A stretch of DNA of 64,000 nt from Anisakis pegreffii (taxonomy: Eukaryota > Nematoda > Chromadorea > Rhabditida > Anisakidae), in the NCBI GenBank assembly GCA_035041965.1, contig JAPYMA010000388.1, positions 163,092-227,091 on the forward strand, read 5' to 3'. The stretch's first letter is position 1. Every line of letters begins with the position of its first letter. Below, piece by piece: positions 52,201-64,000 of this stretch. The notes under the pieces were generated by a model. That model was not told where the DNA came from, did not search any database, and saw only the letters and a program-made list of their open reading frames with translations. The translations under genes were made by a program, and so were the position numbers.

Positions 52201-53954
52201 ACGTAACATAAAACTACAATCAATTTTTAGCGGCATTTTTTAAAACGACTCATTCTCAATTAAATTCGGGATTTTTCATTACTGAAACGAATTTGCAAAG
52301 AATATTATAACGATTGGCATATGTGGAGCTTATTTGACAGCTGGAGGCTAAAATGATACTGTGAAAGTAACCGCTTACATGACAGAAAGTTTGTGTGAAA
52401 TAGATTCTGATGATTGTTATCACATATTCATCACACCTCTTTATTGAAATCAGTTTGGAGTTCATATTCAACACTTCAAAGAATACGCACTAGATTTATT
52501 AAAGGTATGCATTTTGAAAATATAATCTTCACACGAGTAAAAATAACGGTACAGATGAAGGGTCGGCAAAACAATAAATGCCCATCAATTTCAACAAAAC
52601 GAGCCCTTTCCGGATAGCGCGAACTCGATAAGACTCTGTTCTATCCCGTTCACGAAACACATTCAGCGCATTACCAGTTAACCAGCCAATTCGCAAAATC
52701 AACCCAGCTCCTACGTTGAAAAGTTTGCCGACCGCGTATAGTAAAGCGATTGTAATCGAATAAGTTACTAGCACAAGTTCATTTACAATGAGAAGTGATA
52801 AGAAGAATCATAGATAAACATCAAAAATGCACAGAATAAAATTTTGAACATGTAAAGTAATCGTATCATCATTTGTATTATGATTCATGAAAAATTTTAA
52901 AGATTACAGTGGAAACAGTCGAATGAAACGAATAAAAACCAGAGAACAATGTCCAGTGCCACAGATCATTCAATATCAAAATTATACATTATATTATATC
53001 TTAATTACAAGTTATTTTCAGATCCAAGTAAACAATTATCAATATTAGCAAGAGCATAATGCAAGGAAAACATTATCAAATTACATGAACGAGATGTAGG
53101 GGTAATGACATAATGGAGACATCCAATTATTTTTAATGCATTAATCAATCAGATCAATGCAAACTCCTCCAAATTAAGAACGCAAAAAAAGACCGACTTC
53201 AGTCGAATCATCGAATGTCTAATTTTCCTTTATCAAAGCAGTTTCACTGCGAGCGGACGCCCTTCAAAATGATTCACTCGTCAAAAGTGTGTCACAATTT
53301 TCCTTACATTAGCAGAAACAGATTCAAGAAAAATGAAATATTTCGAAGTTTATCGGTGCTATCGTTTCAATATACACAATGTTCTCTACAACAACAACAA
53401 TAATAATCTGATTTCTATAGAGTACAATTAAACAATATTTGACAATAGTGAATTAAAATCATAATCAGCAACAATTAATAAAAAACAAAATATGTATAGA
53501 ATCATCCAATTGTAATATTCATCCAAAAATGCATTCAGAAATAAGTCAATGAATACAGCCACTTGCAACACCTTCCATTCAATGTACTGATGACCGTTAC
53601 ATATTGCTTTTTATAAAATATCTATTTACCCGATATTCCACACGCCACATCGAATCACAAACACAAATACCCTTATTAGCACACACCTTCGCATTTTACC
53701 ACTTCCATTCATTTTTGGTTGTATGTACCGCTTAGTACTCCATCATTTCGACCCATGTAGTGCCGTTATATTTATATCCATTATATTTGAATTTATATCA
53801 GTTCTATTTATATGATTTAAATTGATAGATATTCGAACAATAACCCGGAATAATAAGTAATAACCGTTTGAAGAGAGAATATTTTATAACTGCTTAAGAA
53901 GGAATAAGGAATAAGTATGAATAGCGTAATAACTGTTTCATCAGTCAACTTCTA
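49249..53954. other. Long intergenic region, no firm gene
   Basis: AT-rich throughout. A plus-strand frame at 51656-51913 could contain a small terminal exon (acceptor TTTCTAAAG, then a Cys-rich ADCICECSHRYN and CFCNSYLL). A minus-strand frame at 52774-52529 is hydrophobic and then basic, without a known domain. Neither has partner exons. Nothing else is visible. Confidence 0.4.
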
Positions 53955-56900
53955 TCACAACGATTCACTTTCACGAATATTATTGTTCACCGACGCAGAC
54001 GAGGATGACGATGATAGAGTTTCGTCATTCTTATTCGACACACATTCGTATGTGAACGAATCATCACATCCCTGAATTTTGAGATTTTATTTTAGAATCA
54101 GTTAGTTGATAGCAAACGAACTGATTGTAAGTTCATGTAACTGGAACAATTCACACTTAAGTTTACGTAAGAAATTACTTTCCTGACAGCTCAAGTTTAC
54201 CTAATAAGGAAATACTTACTACCAAGTTTCAGCATTTCAAAAGTCGTCAAACGAAACAACATGACAAGCATTTGTGAGGGATGACTAAATCTCGAACACA
54301 GCAACAATTATAAAAATGCTAATACTGATAACGACACAAGCAGAAACTTTTAAACAAATGATAATAATTCAATACCTTATTAACTGTTTGTTTCGGTGTT
54401 GGTGGGGAATGCGATTGTGAAGTAATCTCTTCGTCACCAACATTCGAAATGGATTCATCTGAATCCATCGGTGATACTAGTGGTGTCAACCGCTGAGCAT
54501 TACTATCGACGATGCTTCGATATGGAGGCTGTGGTGCCGAGAAGGAGGTTTGTGCCATCGATACAATGCCATTCATACGACTGTCTGCTGTTGGGAACGA
54601 TGTTGACGAGGATCTGAAATAATTCCTTCAGTTCACTCCATCAAGTAATTACCATCATGCAACTGCACTCTCACTTCGATTGCACAATCTCACTTCTGAA
54701 TACCATTGCAAAATTATTCAATAAAGATTATTTTTTGAAGTAAACGGATGACAAAAATAAGATGTGAATAAAGAATTCATTTTGTTTTATTGGAGTGATG
54801 ATCTTAATTGATTTAATGTGATACTTACAAAAGTGAAGCGTCAGGTGAGGGCAAAGCGCTCAAGTATGACAAGCGTTCGTTGGCCAGTGGAGAGGATGAA
54901 CCTCCATTTGACCATTGTTGCGATGATATACATGCCCGTTTCGGGGCTGAGCCATTTACTCTGTAATTGTTGAATTATATTCAATCAACGAACTGAAAAA
55001 TGAATTTTTAACAACTATTCATTAGCGCTCAATAATTAAATATTACAATTTTGAAAAATTGACGTTCAATGTAAAACCCAGAGTTATTCATTTCCACACG
55101 GTTAACTGAACCCAAAACTATTTTTTAAAATGGAATTTGCGAAAACGAATAATAACCCTGATGTTGAGGATTCTCCATCACTATCCACTCCTCCAGCTGT
55201 CGCATTCGTATATCGTCGTTTTGTGATCTGTCTTACAGCTATTGGACTTAAACTCCTGAATTATGAACAAATTTCATTTGATTTGCTGAAGAAAATGTGA
55301 CATACGAACAGAATAGTCTGAGACTGAATCATAAAATAAAACGATCAACAAGAGTAGGTCAAGAACCTCATAATACGACGCGTAGGACTTGGTGTGGGAC
55401 TTGGACTAGGTGAATACGTTATATTATTGCGAACGATTTGTTGTGTCGATGGAGAATAACACTGCTGTAATTTTAAACGTTGTATTCGTAATAAAAACAT
55501 TAAAAAAGAAAGAAATCATGACAACGATGTCAAGAAGGGCATATCCAAGGGAGGATATTAATTCGCTGACACGTGACAAATATGACCATAAAAACTCCAG
55601 CAATCGCTGTTTCAGCTGAATGCGTTGTCAGCAACGACGAATCGTATGCATCAAATCATTAATATAATGTAACTAAACTTGTTTAAAACGGAATGCCGAA
55701 CGAAAATAAGGAATATGGCAATGGTGAGGTGATGCACAGAATAGTAATGATGCTTGAAATAAAGCGATAATAAAATGAAATAACCTTTTGTATGTCAACA
55801 ACACGCGTTGGTGACGGTGAGCAGCTATGCGGCAAGAACGCATTCGTGAGTATTGAGATTGGTTCAGATAACGAATGCGTCCTCTTACGTTGTTTTTCGG
55901 CTATACAAAACTCCTCAAATCCCAGCGATACCTTGAATAATTTGTTGAATTTATCAATAACATAGACAATAGTAAGAAACAATTAAAAATACAACTTCAA
56001 ATAAATAAACATATCTTTTATTTGGTACATTTTCCTTACTGCTGTATCACTAGCATTGCTACATTACTGCACTAAATACACTGTCACAAATAAGATCACT
56101 TCACGCAAGGTTGTCCGCTCTTCAACGAGCAAAACGAATGAAAAACAAAAAATAGATTAAGCAAAAATTTATTAGCAAACAGGACTATTTCAATTCATCA
56201 ATTGAAGAAAAGAACAAAATACCTGTTGTGCGGTCTTAATAAGCTTCTCATGTGCCGCTTCACTTTCAATCGAACAGTTACTCTCACGACGAATATTTGC
56301 AACACGACATCGAGGAGGCATAGCAACCCGTAAGATTGGTGAACAACGACCTGACGTTGAGGGTGACGATCGACCCTTCAACACGAACGCTCATTCAAAA
56401 GAATTATTTTTTAAATGAACACTTGATTATTTTACAACATCAAGTATAATCCATAGGTATCCAATGGGAACATTTTTTTCATAGCTGGCTGAATGCATTC
56501 TAGATTTCTCCATATGCACATTCATCCATCTGTTATTCAGTGAAACAATCATCCACCCCTTTTTGCATCGCAATCATCCGACGATCATCAAAAGTGATAT
56601 TTCTCTAAGTGCATATACTAACCGCAAAAAGCTCTCAGACTAACGATAATCATAAAAAGCATATCAAAAACGAAATCAACGAACCGAGTTTGGTATGGCA
56701 CTGTTCAGTGAGAATTTACGGCCCAACAATTCGTGCGATATTGGTAGCGTATGCTCTATATGATGTCTCCACAGCACGCCTTCATTACCGTTCCGCAATC
56801 TTTCATTTATACTGCTATTGTTATTACCAAAACTAAATGACACATACTGTATGAAACATACATGTTAAAAATTGAGTTAACAATGGGCCCATCCATTCAT

Positions 56901-57880
56901 CAGCTATTATTTCATTTCATCAATACCGTATCCGCAAGCAAGTGAACTTGTTTCATATGAGAACCATGACGCTCACTCCACTCTCAATGTAACCCCGAAT
57001 AATTCAGAAATTGCTTAATTTTATCTGAAACGCTGATATAATACGTCAACTGAAGTACTAAACAATAAGGACGTTGGTGATATGAAAAGAACAACGATAA
57101 AAACAATGATTGAAGCAGATGCCTCGAATTCATAACATCATTCGAACTGCTGTTGCTGTCATCTTCGACAGTATCTTCATTAACATTGTCCGCTTCATCA
57201 TCACTACTATCACCTTTCTTCGCATTGTGATTCACTCTCATTTTAATCAAACTATCAGTCGAGTTGCTATTTGTATTATCAGAACTGTTCGGTCGTGGAT
57301 GATTCGATAACGACAAAGGCGACTGTTGCTGTTGTTGGACAGATGAGGACGGATGTGTTGTTAATAATTTCGATTGTGAATTCGACGTTGACGTATTCAA
57401 CTGATTCAGTGATGAACATCTGTAAAGTTCAGAGTAGCAATCTAATTTCCTGATTCATTCGACGAAATTCTTCTATATTTTCCGTCATCTGTGGGTGGAA
57501 TGAACTTCTGCATGTTCTTCTCATGAAATAGATGAAACTGAGTGCTTAAAGTGAGGACTTCTCTTATGATATCGAAAGTCATAGAATCGACTTAAAAAAG
57601 AATGCTCGCAACGATACTGTAACTGCTGGTGACTAATATAACATCATCACTATTTTTGCCTTACTTTTTGACATTGTAAAAAAGCTGTGAAGTTTTATCA
57701 TTACATTTCTGATAACGGAAAATTAAAATATAAAAATAAAAAGGTACGATGAATGTGGTGAGAGAGAAGAAGCATCTAATTCAGTTTCACTGATATTTGA
57801 TGAGAACGGTGAAGAACTTTGCCCTGAATACGGTGAACGTGCTCGTGACTTTATAGTGGCATTCGCTTCAAATGGTCGAT
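53955..57880 (-). CDS. PABIR/FAM122-like PP2A-B55 regulator, 5' end missing
   Basis: Family members bind and restrain the B55-containing PP2A phosphatase, linking it to mitotic entry and DNA-damage checkpoints (known from FAM122A/PABIR1). Exons 57880-57748, 57419-57137, 56375-56223, 55931-55785, 55464-55367, 55255-55157, 54960-54829, 54613-54376 and 54071-53955 join in phase to 465 residues. The match is ordered. VANIRRESNCSIESEAAHEK resembles the B55-binding helix region. CSPSPTRVVDIQKQCYSPS resembles the family's SPTR...KQCFSPS. SPTPSPTRRIMRSLSPI resembles its IPSPTRRFSSRRSQSPI, followed by a basic TKRR. The N-terminal 140 residues (Ser/Asn/Gln-rich) and the Ser-rich C-terminus are extensions I cannot align. 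The first exon begins in the middle of a codon, so at least one upstream exon is missing. The 57137 donor (GTTATG) is weak. Confidence 0.78.
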
Positions 57881-60200
57881 CTAAATACGAAACAATCACT
57901 ATTGAATCAGCGGTAAATTTCCATTGGCATCGAAAAAAAAAGAAAAAGAATCGAACGAAAGAGAAAGAATACACAGTGCGGAAAGCAATAAAAAAGATGA
58001 AGCTTCAAAGTGAAGCACATTATAAATAATATCAACATGACTGTAATTATGTTATGCTACAATCGTACACAACAATTATATAACTGATATTTGCGTTTCA
58101 AAAAAGTTGCTCTGATGACTTTTCGTGATAAACTCTATTATCAGATAAGCCGTGAAATAACCAATTAATTGCAAACGCAAAATGAAGTATTCACCTGTAG
58201 TACTGAGTTGATTGCCACTCATTATCAACAAGTGTTTCGAGCAAATAATGCTCTAGCACGTAAAAGTTTGTATTTGAGAAATATAATCAGCTGACTGCAA
58301 TTGACAACGTAACACAAACAGAATTGAAACATTTGCGTATTGATTAGATCGCAATTCTATCACATAACCTTATTGTTACCACGATAGTTCTATGGTTTAA
58401 CATACACAGAAAAACTGAAAACGTAAAACTAAGCTAAAGCCTAGCCACAGTTACACCAGCCAACTGGACGAAAAGTCATATTTATTGTTAGCGAGATGGA
58501 GTAAACGGGTTGAAAACGATCGATCCATACGGATTACGCATTCCACACTCAGCAAACCATTGCTTGTTAACATTTCAAAACGAATTAATTCGTTGATAAT
58601 ACGGAAATGAACACAAACAATACAAATACATTCGTAAAACAATTTGCGCAAGTGAATAACAACTCAACGATCATCAGTTTATCGCTATTCACATAATGGC
58701 AAAATAACGATGAACGATAACAGCGAGAGAGTCAGATGTTGTTGAGACTTATGACAATTTGTGAGTATTGTGCATTCAAATTGAAATGGAGAGCAATGCG
58801 AACCACTCACGAATATTGACTATGAGAAAGAGCACTTCTCAGACGTTCCTTATTTTATGCATTTACATCTGCCTAGGAGGAGCTTAAAGCTGAGCTTGGT
58901 CTAACTTTAGGCGCAGACTTAATCAAGCGCAAAACCTTCCAAAACTCCTTCTGATGCATCGAGAAGTGCTGCCGATGGACACTTACTTAAACGACTCATC
59001 AGCTTTCCTCTTATAACCAACCCATCTTGAGGGCTTTTCTACATCTGCATTAACTAAAATGTTACCGTTAACTCGAGTCATTGTGAGTATAAGGTGAATG
59101 AAATGCCCATAAGAGTGATATTGGGAAAGTATAAGTAATATTTAAGTTAGATTTTTTAGATATTTAAAGTCAGATTTACTTAAAGCCTACTTAAACTTTA
59201 TCTCAGTAGAGGTAAGGAAATCGAGAAGTAAATTATAAGTACTTTTCAAAAAAAAACTTAGAGCGAGGAGAAGTAAAAGCAAAGTATATTTTACAGCAGA
59301 TCCAATTTCTGAAAGTAGTCAACATGTGCAATTTTTTGATCGGCATCATGTTGATTAATTGCCATATTGCAATCACTCTCGAGTCGTTGCTAGATATCGT
59401 GCAGATTGCTTATCGTTTCTTCTAAATCCTCCATGAAAACACTTAACAGTGAGTCTCTAGTTGCAACGACCAAAAAACTTTGACATGGTAAACTCACTGT
59501 ATAGATAAACTATACTTCAGTAAACCGATCACATTAAAGCAATTTTCGGGATTGAAGAGAGCAAATTCCAAGAGAACGGGTCGAAGCAAAGTAAACAAAA
59601 GTATACTTCGAAATTTATCGGCAATTTGACAATACTAGATTTAGGCGGATGGTCACCGTATTTCGGTGTTATTGACCAAAAGTGATTGTCGGTTGCCTTC
59701 AGTCGAATGTCACGTTTGCCTTCTAAGTGGCTACAGATAGGTTGTTCTGTCGGTGGCCAATGATGCAGTTTCTAACTCTGCAGCGATCACACTAACAGCG
59801 AATAGGTTCTTTTAGACATATTTGATCTCTTCAACGAGAAAGTGGTGATGAAAACCAAATCCGTTGACTCGAAACCAAACCAACAACAAAAAATATCGCC
59901 GTAGCACAGCTCAGGAATTGTTCACAACGTTACGATTGACTTGATGGGGTAGATAAAGTATTTTCGAAAACGATACCCATTTACCAAAGAATCATTTCTT
60001 GAATGCATTGTTTGACGCGTTCAGTGAGTAAATAATCGTTTGTCTATGTCGCCTAGAACGTAATCGTTTTGTTCAATTTAATACATACGCCGCAAATCAT
60101 ATAGATCCCAATAACGTTATGCGCTGTGGAATGATTGAAAATCATAAATCATCATTTGAAGAACATTATGAAAAGTGATGTAGTACAAAGATATAATATT
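57881..60200. other. Intergenic, nothing recognised
   Basis: It should contain the missing first exon(s) of the PABIR-like gene, but I could not identify them. Phrases such as ACTTAAA and AAGTAA recur near 59.1-59.3 kb, suggesting low-complexity decay. Confidence 0.4.
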
Positions 60201-62923
60201 TCACAACTGAAAATATTGCTTGGCTTTACGAACTAATTCGCGATATCTGTCCATTATTTTGAGCACATCAATTTTGAAATCTGCTTCTTGGTATCTGTCG
60301 ATAGCCTCAATTTCACGGAAACACTTTGTCAATGAGTGGGCTGAAATTTTTAAGTGACATAAAAATATTTTAAGGGAGATAGCAAGCAAGCATTAAGTGT
60401 CGTAATCTATTGATTACTTGCTTGTGAAGGTTTCAGAAAGTTGACTGACCCTCAAAAGCAAAATGTTCAAAATGGCACTTTCATAAAGCTAATTGGTATT
60501 CATAACGAAATTCTGCAGCTTTGTTTCCGAATAATGATTTCAAGAACAATCGAAACAGCTGACCAATAGCATCACAATGCTGATCACCGATTCTTTTGCT
60601 TTCGGAGCATATGTGCAGACAGAGCTGCCAGCTGAGTTACTAACAATAACGATTCTGTCTTCGGTTTTTACTTCTGCTCGAGGGTTTTGCAATATATTGC
60701 AAGAATTAGATGTGCTGCTGATCGCTCTCGTTCTTACAACGGAAGTGGATTCTCTGGATAGGGCATTTGGTATGAACAACCCGTGTTGTTCAATCAGCGG
60801 AGGTTTATTAGTGCATTATAAAACCCTGAGTTGGTTCATCGGTGATTGTTTACACAAGACAATACGACCTGTTCGAGGATCTCTCTTCACAAAATGTTAG
60901 GGGAATATTTTCTTGTGGAGACATTTTATTGAGTTCCTTCGATTTATCGTTACCCGTACTGAGTTAATTATCATCACTATTATCGTATGACTCAGATGGA
61001 GTGGGAGGTAATAACTGCGAATGTGGAAACCATTCATCAAGATTAGCTTCGTCATAGGTGACTTTTGATTGGATTGTAGCATTTGGGCAGTTCGTGACTC
61101 CGATTGATTATCATTTCTGACATTCTCAGTGAAGTTCACTTGTTGAATCGGTTATAACTGTGCCACTTCATCTATTCTATGGGAAGTCTGATTGCATATT
61201 TCATCAGTTGGCGGTGTTCCGACGACTGCTTCGTTAACATTTGATGAAGCTTCCTCGGGATTGGAGGATCCTCCCGCATCATCTTCTAAAATTCTGCTCG
61301 CACCATCCGTTTCCAGTTCCTCTAAGCTACTCTCTGATAAATTCAATGAAGACGCTTTCAACGCGGACGTTGGCTGTAGAACGGAATTATCAAAATCTGA
61401 ACTAATCTCTTTCATTTCCGTATCACTAATTCCATGGTCTTTTTCAGTGCTACATTCACCCTCTTTGTTCTCACTTCCATCATATCCCGACGTTATTTCG
61501 GCTCTGAAAATATTTTAAAAACATTAAATTGTTGATAACTGAGACACCAATTCATCACTGCACACAAAGTCACAGTTCCACCAAATGCTTGTCTCCATAC
61601 TGCAACATTTATGTTCTTTGCATAATGAAACTAGACTGCAAAATGACTGCCAACTGAACGCAACTCTCGAAAATAGCTACAAACGAACGAAAAATGAATC
61701 TTGAAATTTTTCATAGCCTTAATTTAACACACAGTTAGATATAACATCAGCAAAAAACTCATCGAGTAATTCTGATCTACCTTTCTTCTCTTTGCAATGT
61801 CACTGTACCACTTTTCATTGAACAGTTCGAGCTGGATGATGGAGTCGAATCACATTTCTTGCCTTCATTCTGATGATGGTAATATGCACTCTTCACTCTG
61901 TTCCAGTCAGGAAGATATCTTTGCGCATCAGCATTTACGCATCTTTTGTATGCCTGCAAGCGATTAAATCTCAACGAGTATTCCCACCGTGCAATGAGAA
62001 CATTACCTCCTCGAAAGCAGTTCGCGGTTTCTGCAAGCCCTGTCGAACGCGCAATCGACCCTCGCGGTCTTCGGCCACCGCTATTGCCTCCTCTAATTTG
62101 ACTGGCTCGCAGCGTTCATCATGCAGTGGATGTGCGCTACCGACAATCTTTCCATGTTTGACACGAACCACCGGTAACTCCAGAAGATTCCTTCCGCTCC
62201 ATTGCAAATTGAAACATGTCTGGCACATGTATTGCTCCAAACTCCTTTCTTCATTGGTGTGTCTCTTTCGATACTGACGCACATATCCACTCCCTTCTTT
62301 GATATTCAAAATTGTTCGCTGCAGTTTTCTTGAAAGCGTGAAATTCTCCTCACCGATCTCGTTTATCTAAAAGTTGGAAGGCGCAAGTGTTGTGAGGATG
62401 CTTTGAGGTATGTTTGGAGCAGTTTCGCTTTTCTCTGATCTTTACACAACGCAATTTAGTGTTGAACTACTTCCGAAACAATTTGAATCTTATAAAAGCA
62501 ACTTACCTCATCAGATGCACTCGTCGACACCGCTTCATATGATGCTCCGTCCACGCTCCGTTGTATTTCAGATACCTCCTTCATCACGTTTACTAATTCA
62601 TCACCATAACCAGCTACTACTCTTTCCAATACTTCACTGCAATGCATTTTTCAGAAGTTAGCAGGGAAATTCAAAATAATCAAGAAATTATTGTCTTTCC
62701 CAAGCCATACACTGCTTTTTTAGATGGCGGTCATATAAACCAAACAAAAGAACAATAACAATGGCAACGATCATAATAGCTATACTAATCGCAACATTAA
62801 AACAGGTAGTATCATTAATAAGAATAATGTAAAAATGGAATTGCGAGTTGATGCTGTTCGTAACGAGCGAATCTCACAATAGTCGATAAGCAGTTACCTC
62901 TGTTTTCTTTTATCGTCGCTCAT
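60201..62923 (-). pseudogene. Tandem-family copy E: broken paralogue of gene B
   Basis: Exons 1-4 (62923-62898, 62636-62507, 62366-62007, 61953-61781) are intact and almost identical to gene B, including the C-x2-C-x30-H-x3-C finger and the acceptor before the ATG. The acidic exon, 61503-60564, is broken. CAA has become TAA at 61154-61152, a one-base deletion near 61060 shifts the frame, and another stop interrupts the original frame near 60967. KRDPRTGRIVLC survives near 60.87 kb in a third context. The last exon, 60340-60201, remains open and reads CFREIEAIDRYQEADFKIDV. The exon length (940 versus 971 in B) is out of phase with its neighbours. If expressed, it would give only the finger part plus about 115 acidic residues. 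Confidence 0.87.
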
Positions 62924-64000
62924 TACTCACCATATCTGTAATACTAATACATTATCTGTCACAATGATGACTCATGCAAATGAACAATGTTATTCGTTGA
63001 AAAAACTTCGACTGATATCTTTCACATGCCTTAAGAACAAATTAAGCAAACGCGATATAAATAACTCCTTGAGAATTATTTACAATGTATTGAGCGAATC
63101 ATAAACGCCGATATTAACAGTCAAAAGAATCACCTTCAGTGAAACTTTATTTCATATCACCACAGTGAAGCACAACGTTAGCAGGAGAAAACTGAACATA
63201 ATTGGAGAGAATATTTTGCAGCGGTAAATAGCAAATCATTACTAATGCTTTGCCGCAGAGAAAAAGGATAAAGGAAATTGAAAATAAAATCAAATAAACA
63301 CTTCTGATGAATTTTAGTACACTCAGTTAATGAATGAAGCATAAGAATATAAATAAAATAACAATAAGAAACTGTTCGGTATGAAGAAAACGAACCACTA
63401 GAAGAACATCAATACGGAAGAGTAATAAACGAAACAATAAGAAAAATACATCATAAGATTTCTACAAAGTTGGAAGACAATTTACACTCGAGCCATTCTC
63501 AGTCGATTTTATAACTATAGTTTAGTTTGGCCACATTTACGAGAACAAAGACTATCCAAGAAAACGAATCGCTGGATTATGTAAATTATGCAAATGTAAA
63601 TTCACCATTCGCAAAAATTCTTTTCAATACCCATTGATTAACTTCGAAATTACCTTTATAAAGGTTTGAGGAATTAGAAGAGAGTTACTGTAATGTAGTT
63701 ATAGAATAAATGAAAATGAGAAGGACACTGTATCTGAAGATCGGAATAATTGAAGGGAAGTAAGATGGACTATGATGAACAGTATCGAGGTATGTTACAA
63801 GTGTATGAATGAATAGAATTTGCAGTGCACGATGAAGTGTTGTGCTCAAATCAATCATTCAGCTCAACGAAAGTGTAGTACGCTATCAAGCAACAGAATA
63901 GTCACTGAAATCTTAAAAATCAAATATTCATATTCAATTATTTTATAAATGATTAAAAATCGTTGCCACAGGATGCACTACTGACTCCTCTGCACTAAGC
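61063..64000. repeat. Segmental duplication, copy 2
   Basis: Partner of 25553-28490 at a constant 35,510-base offset. It covers the 5' part of copy E, its upstream flank and the start of copy F, and continues beyond the window. Immediately below 61058 the similarity to gene B drops to that of an old paralogue. Confidence 0.95.
63978..64000 (-). CDS. Tandem-family copy F, last codons only
   Basis: These bases are identical to the end of the last exon of gene C (28468-28490), including the TAG stop. The rest of this copy lies outside the window, so whether it is intact is unknown. Confidence 0.8.

Noticed and set aside
52529..52774. 81-codon minus-strand frame with a hydrophobic start and basic end
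   Set aside because: No recognisable family, no partner exon and an internal acceptor-like TAG; too weak to call a gene.

Overview
The window is AT-rich eukaryotic DNA, most probably from a nematode. The genes are split into many short exons by introns with GT...AG ends and TTTCAG-type acceptors. Six gene starts have a splice acceptor a few bases before the ATG, as expected for spliced-leader trans-splicing. One retroelement is a BEL/Pao gag, and a Tc1/mariner remnant is present. The species or clade cannot be fixed from sequence alone. Every confident gene lies on the minus strand.

Layout by coordinate. 1-5.6 kb has no intact gene, only a decayed Tc1/mariner transposase near 0.44-0.74 kb. 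5.7-13.6 kb is a far-upstream-element-binding (FUBP/KHSRP/PSI) family gene with four KH domains and a Tyr/Gln-rich tail. 14.4-16 kb is a BEL/Pao gag ORF with three zinc knuckles and no pol, followed by an 89-bp fragment of the gene that sits at 20-24 kb. 16-20 kb is intergenic, with tRNA-like and hairpin-rich repeats. 20.4-43.1 kb holds a tandem family of at least four genes (called A, B, C, D here). 34.8-37.0 kb, between C and D, holds two poorly supported gene models. 44.7-49.0 kb is a complete 12-exon soluble fumarate reductase (Osm1/FRD1, flavocytochrome-c type). 54.0-57.9 kb is a PABIR/FAM122-like PP2A-B55 regulator with its 5' end missing. 60.2-62.9 kb is a fifth copy of the tandem family (E, a pseudogene), and the window ends in the last exon of a sixth (F).

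The tandem family is the most interesting part. I rebuilt exon models whose reading phases join for A (524 aa), B (594 aa), C (619 aa) and D (613 aa). They share a helical N-terminus, a zinc-finger-like C-x2-C-x(29-30)-H-x3-C module, a short W/Y helix, one long acidic Ser/Asn-rich exon (with a KRDPxTGR motif in B, C, D and E) and a short basic helical last exon. I know no named family with this architecture; FLYWCH-like fingers and BESS motifs are the nearest comparisons. The array shows recent segmental duplication (B plus the end of C copied 35,510 bp away without an indel), a sharp identity breakpoint with loss of frame in E, and a conversion-like 365-bp tract shared by C and D.

The single-copy genes have clear roles: RNA/ssDNA binding (FUBP-like), fumarate reduction (FRD) and PP2A control (PABIR-like). 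Nothing shows that they work together.
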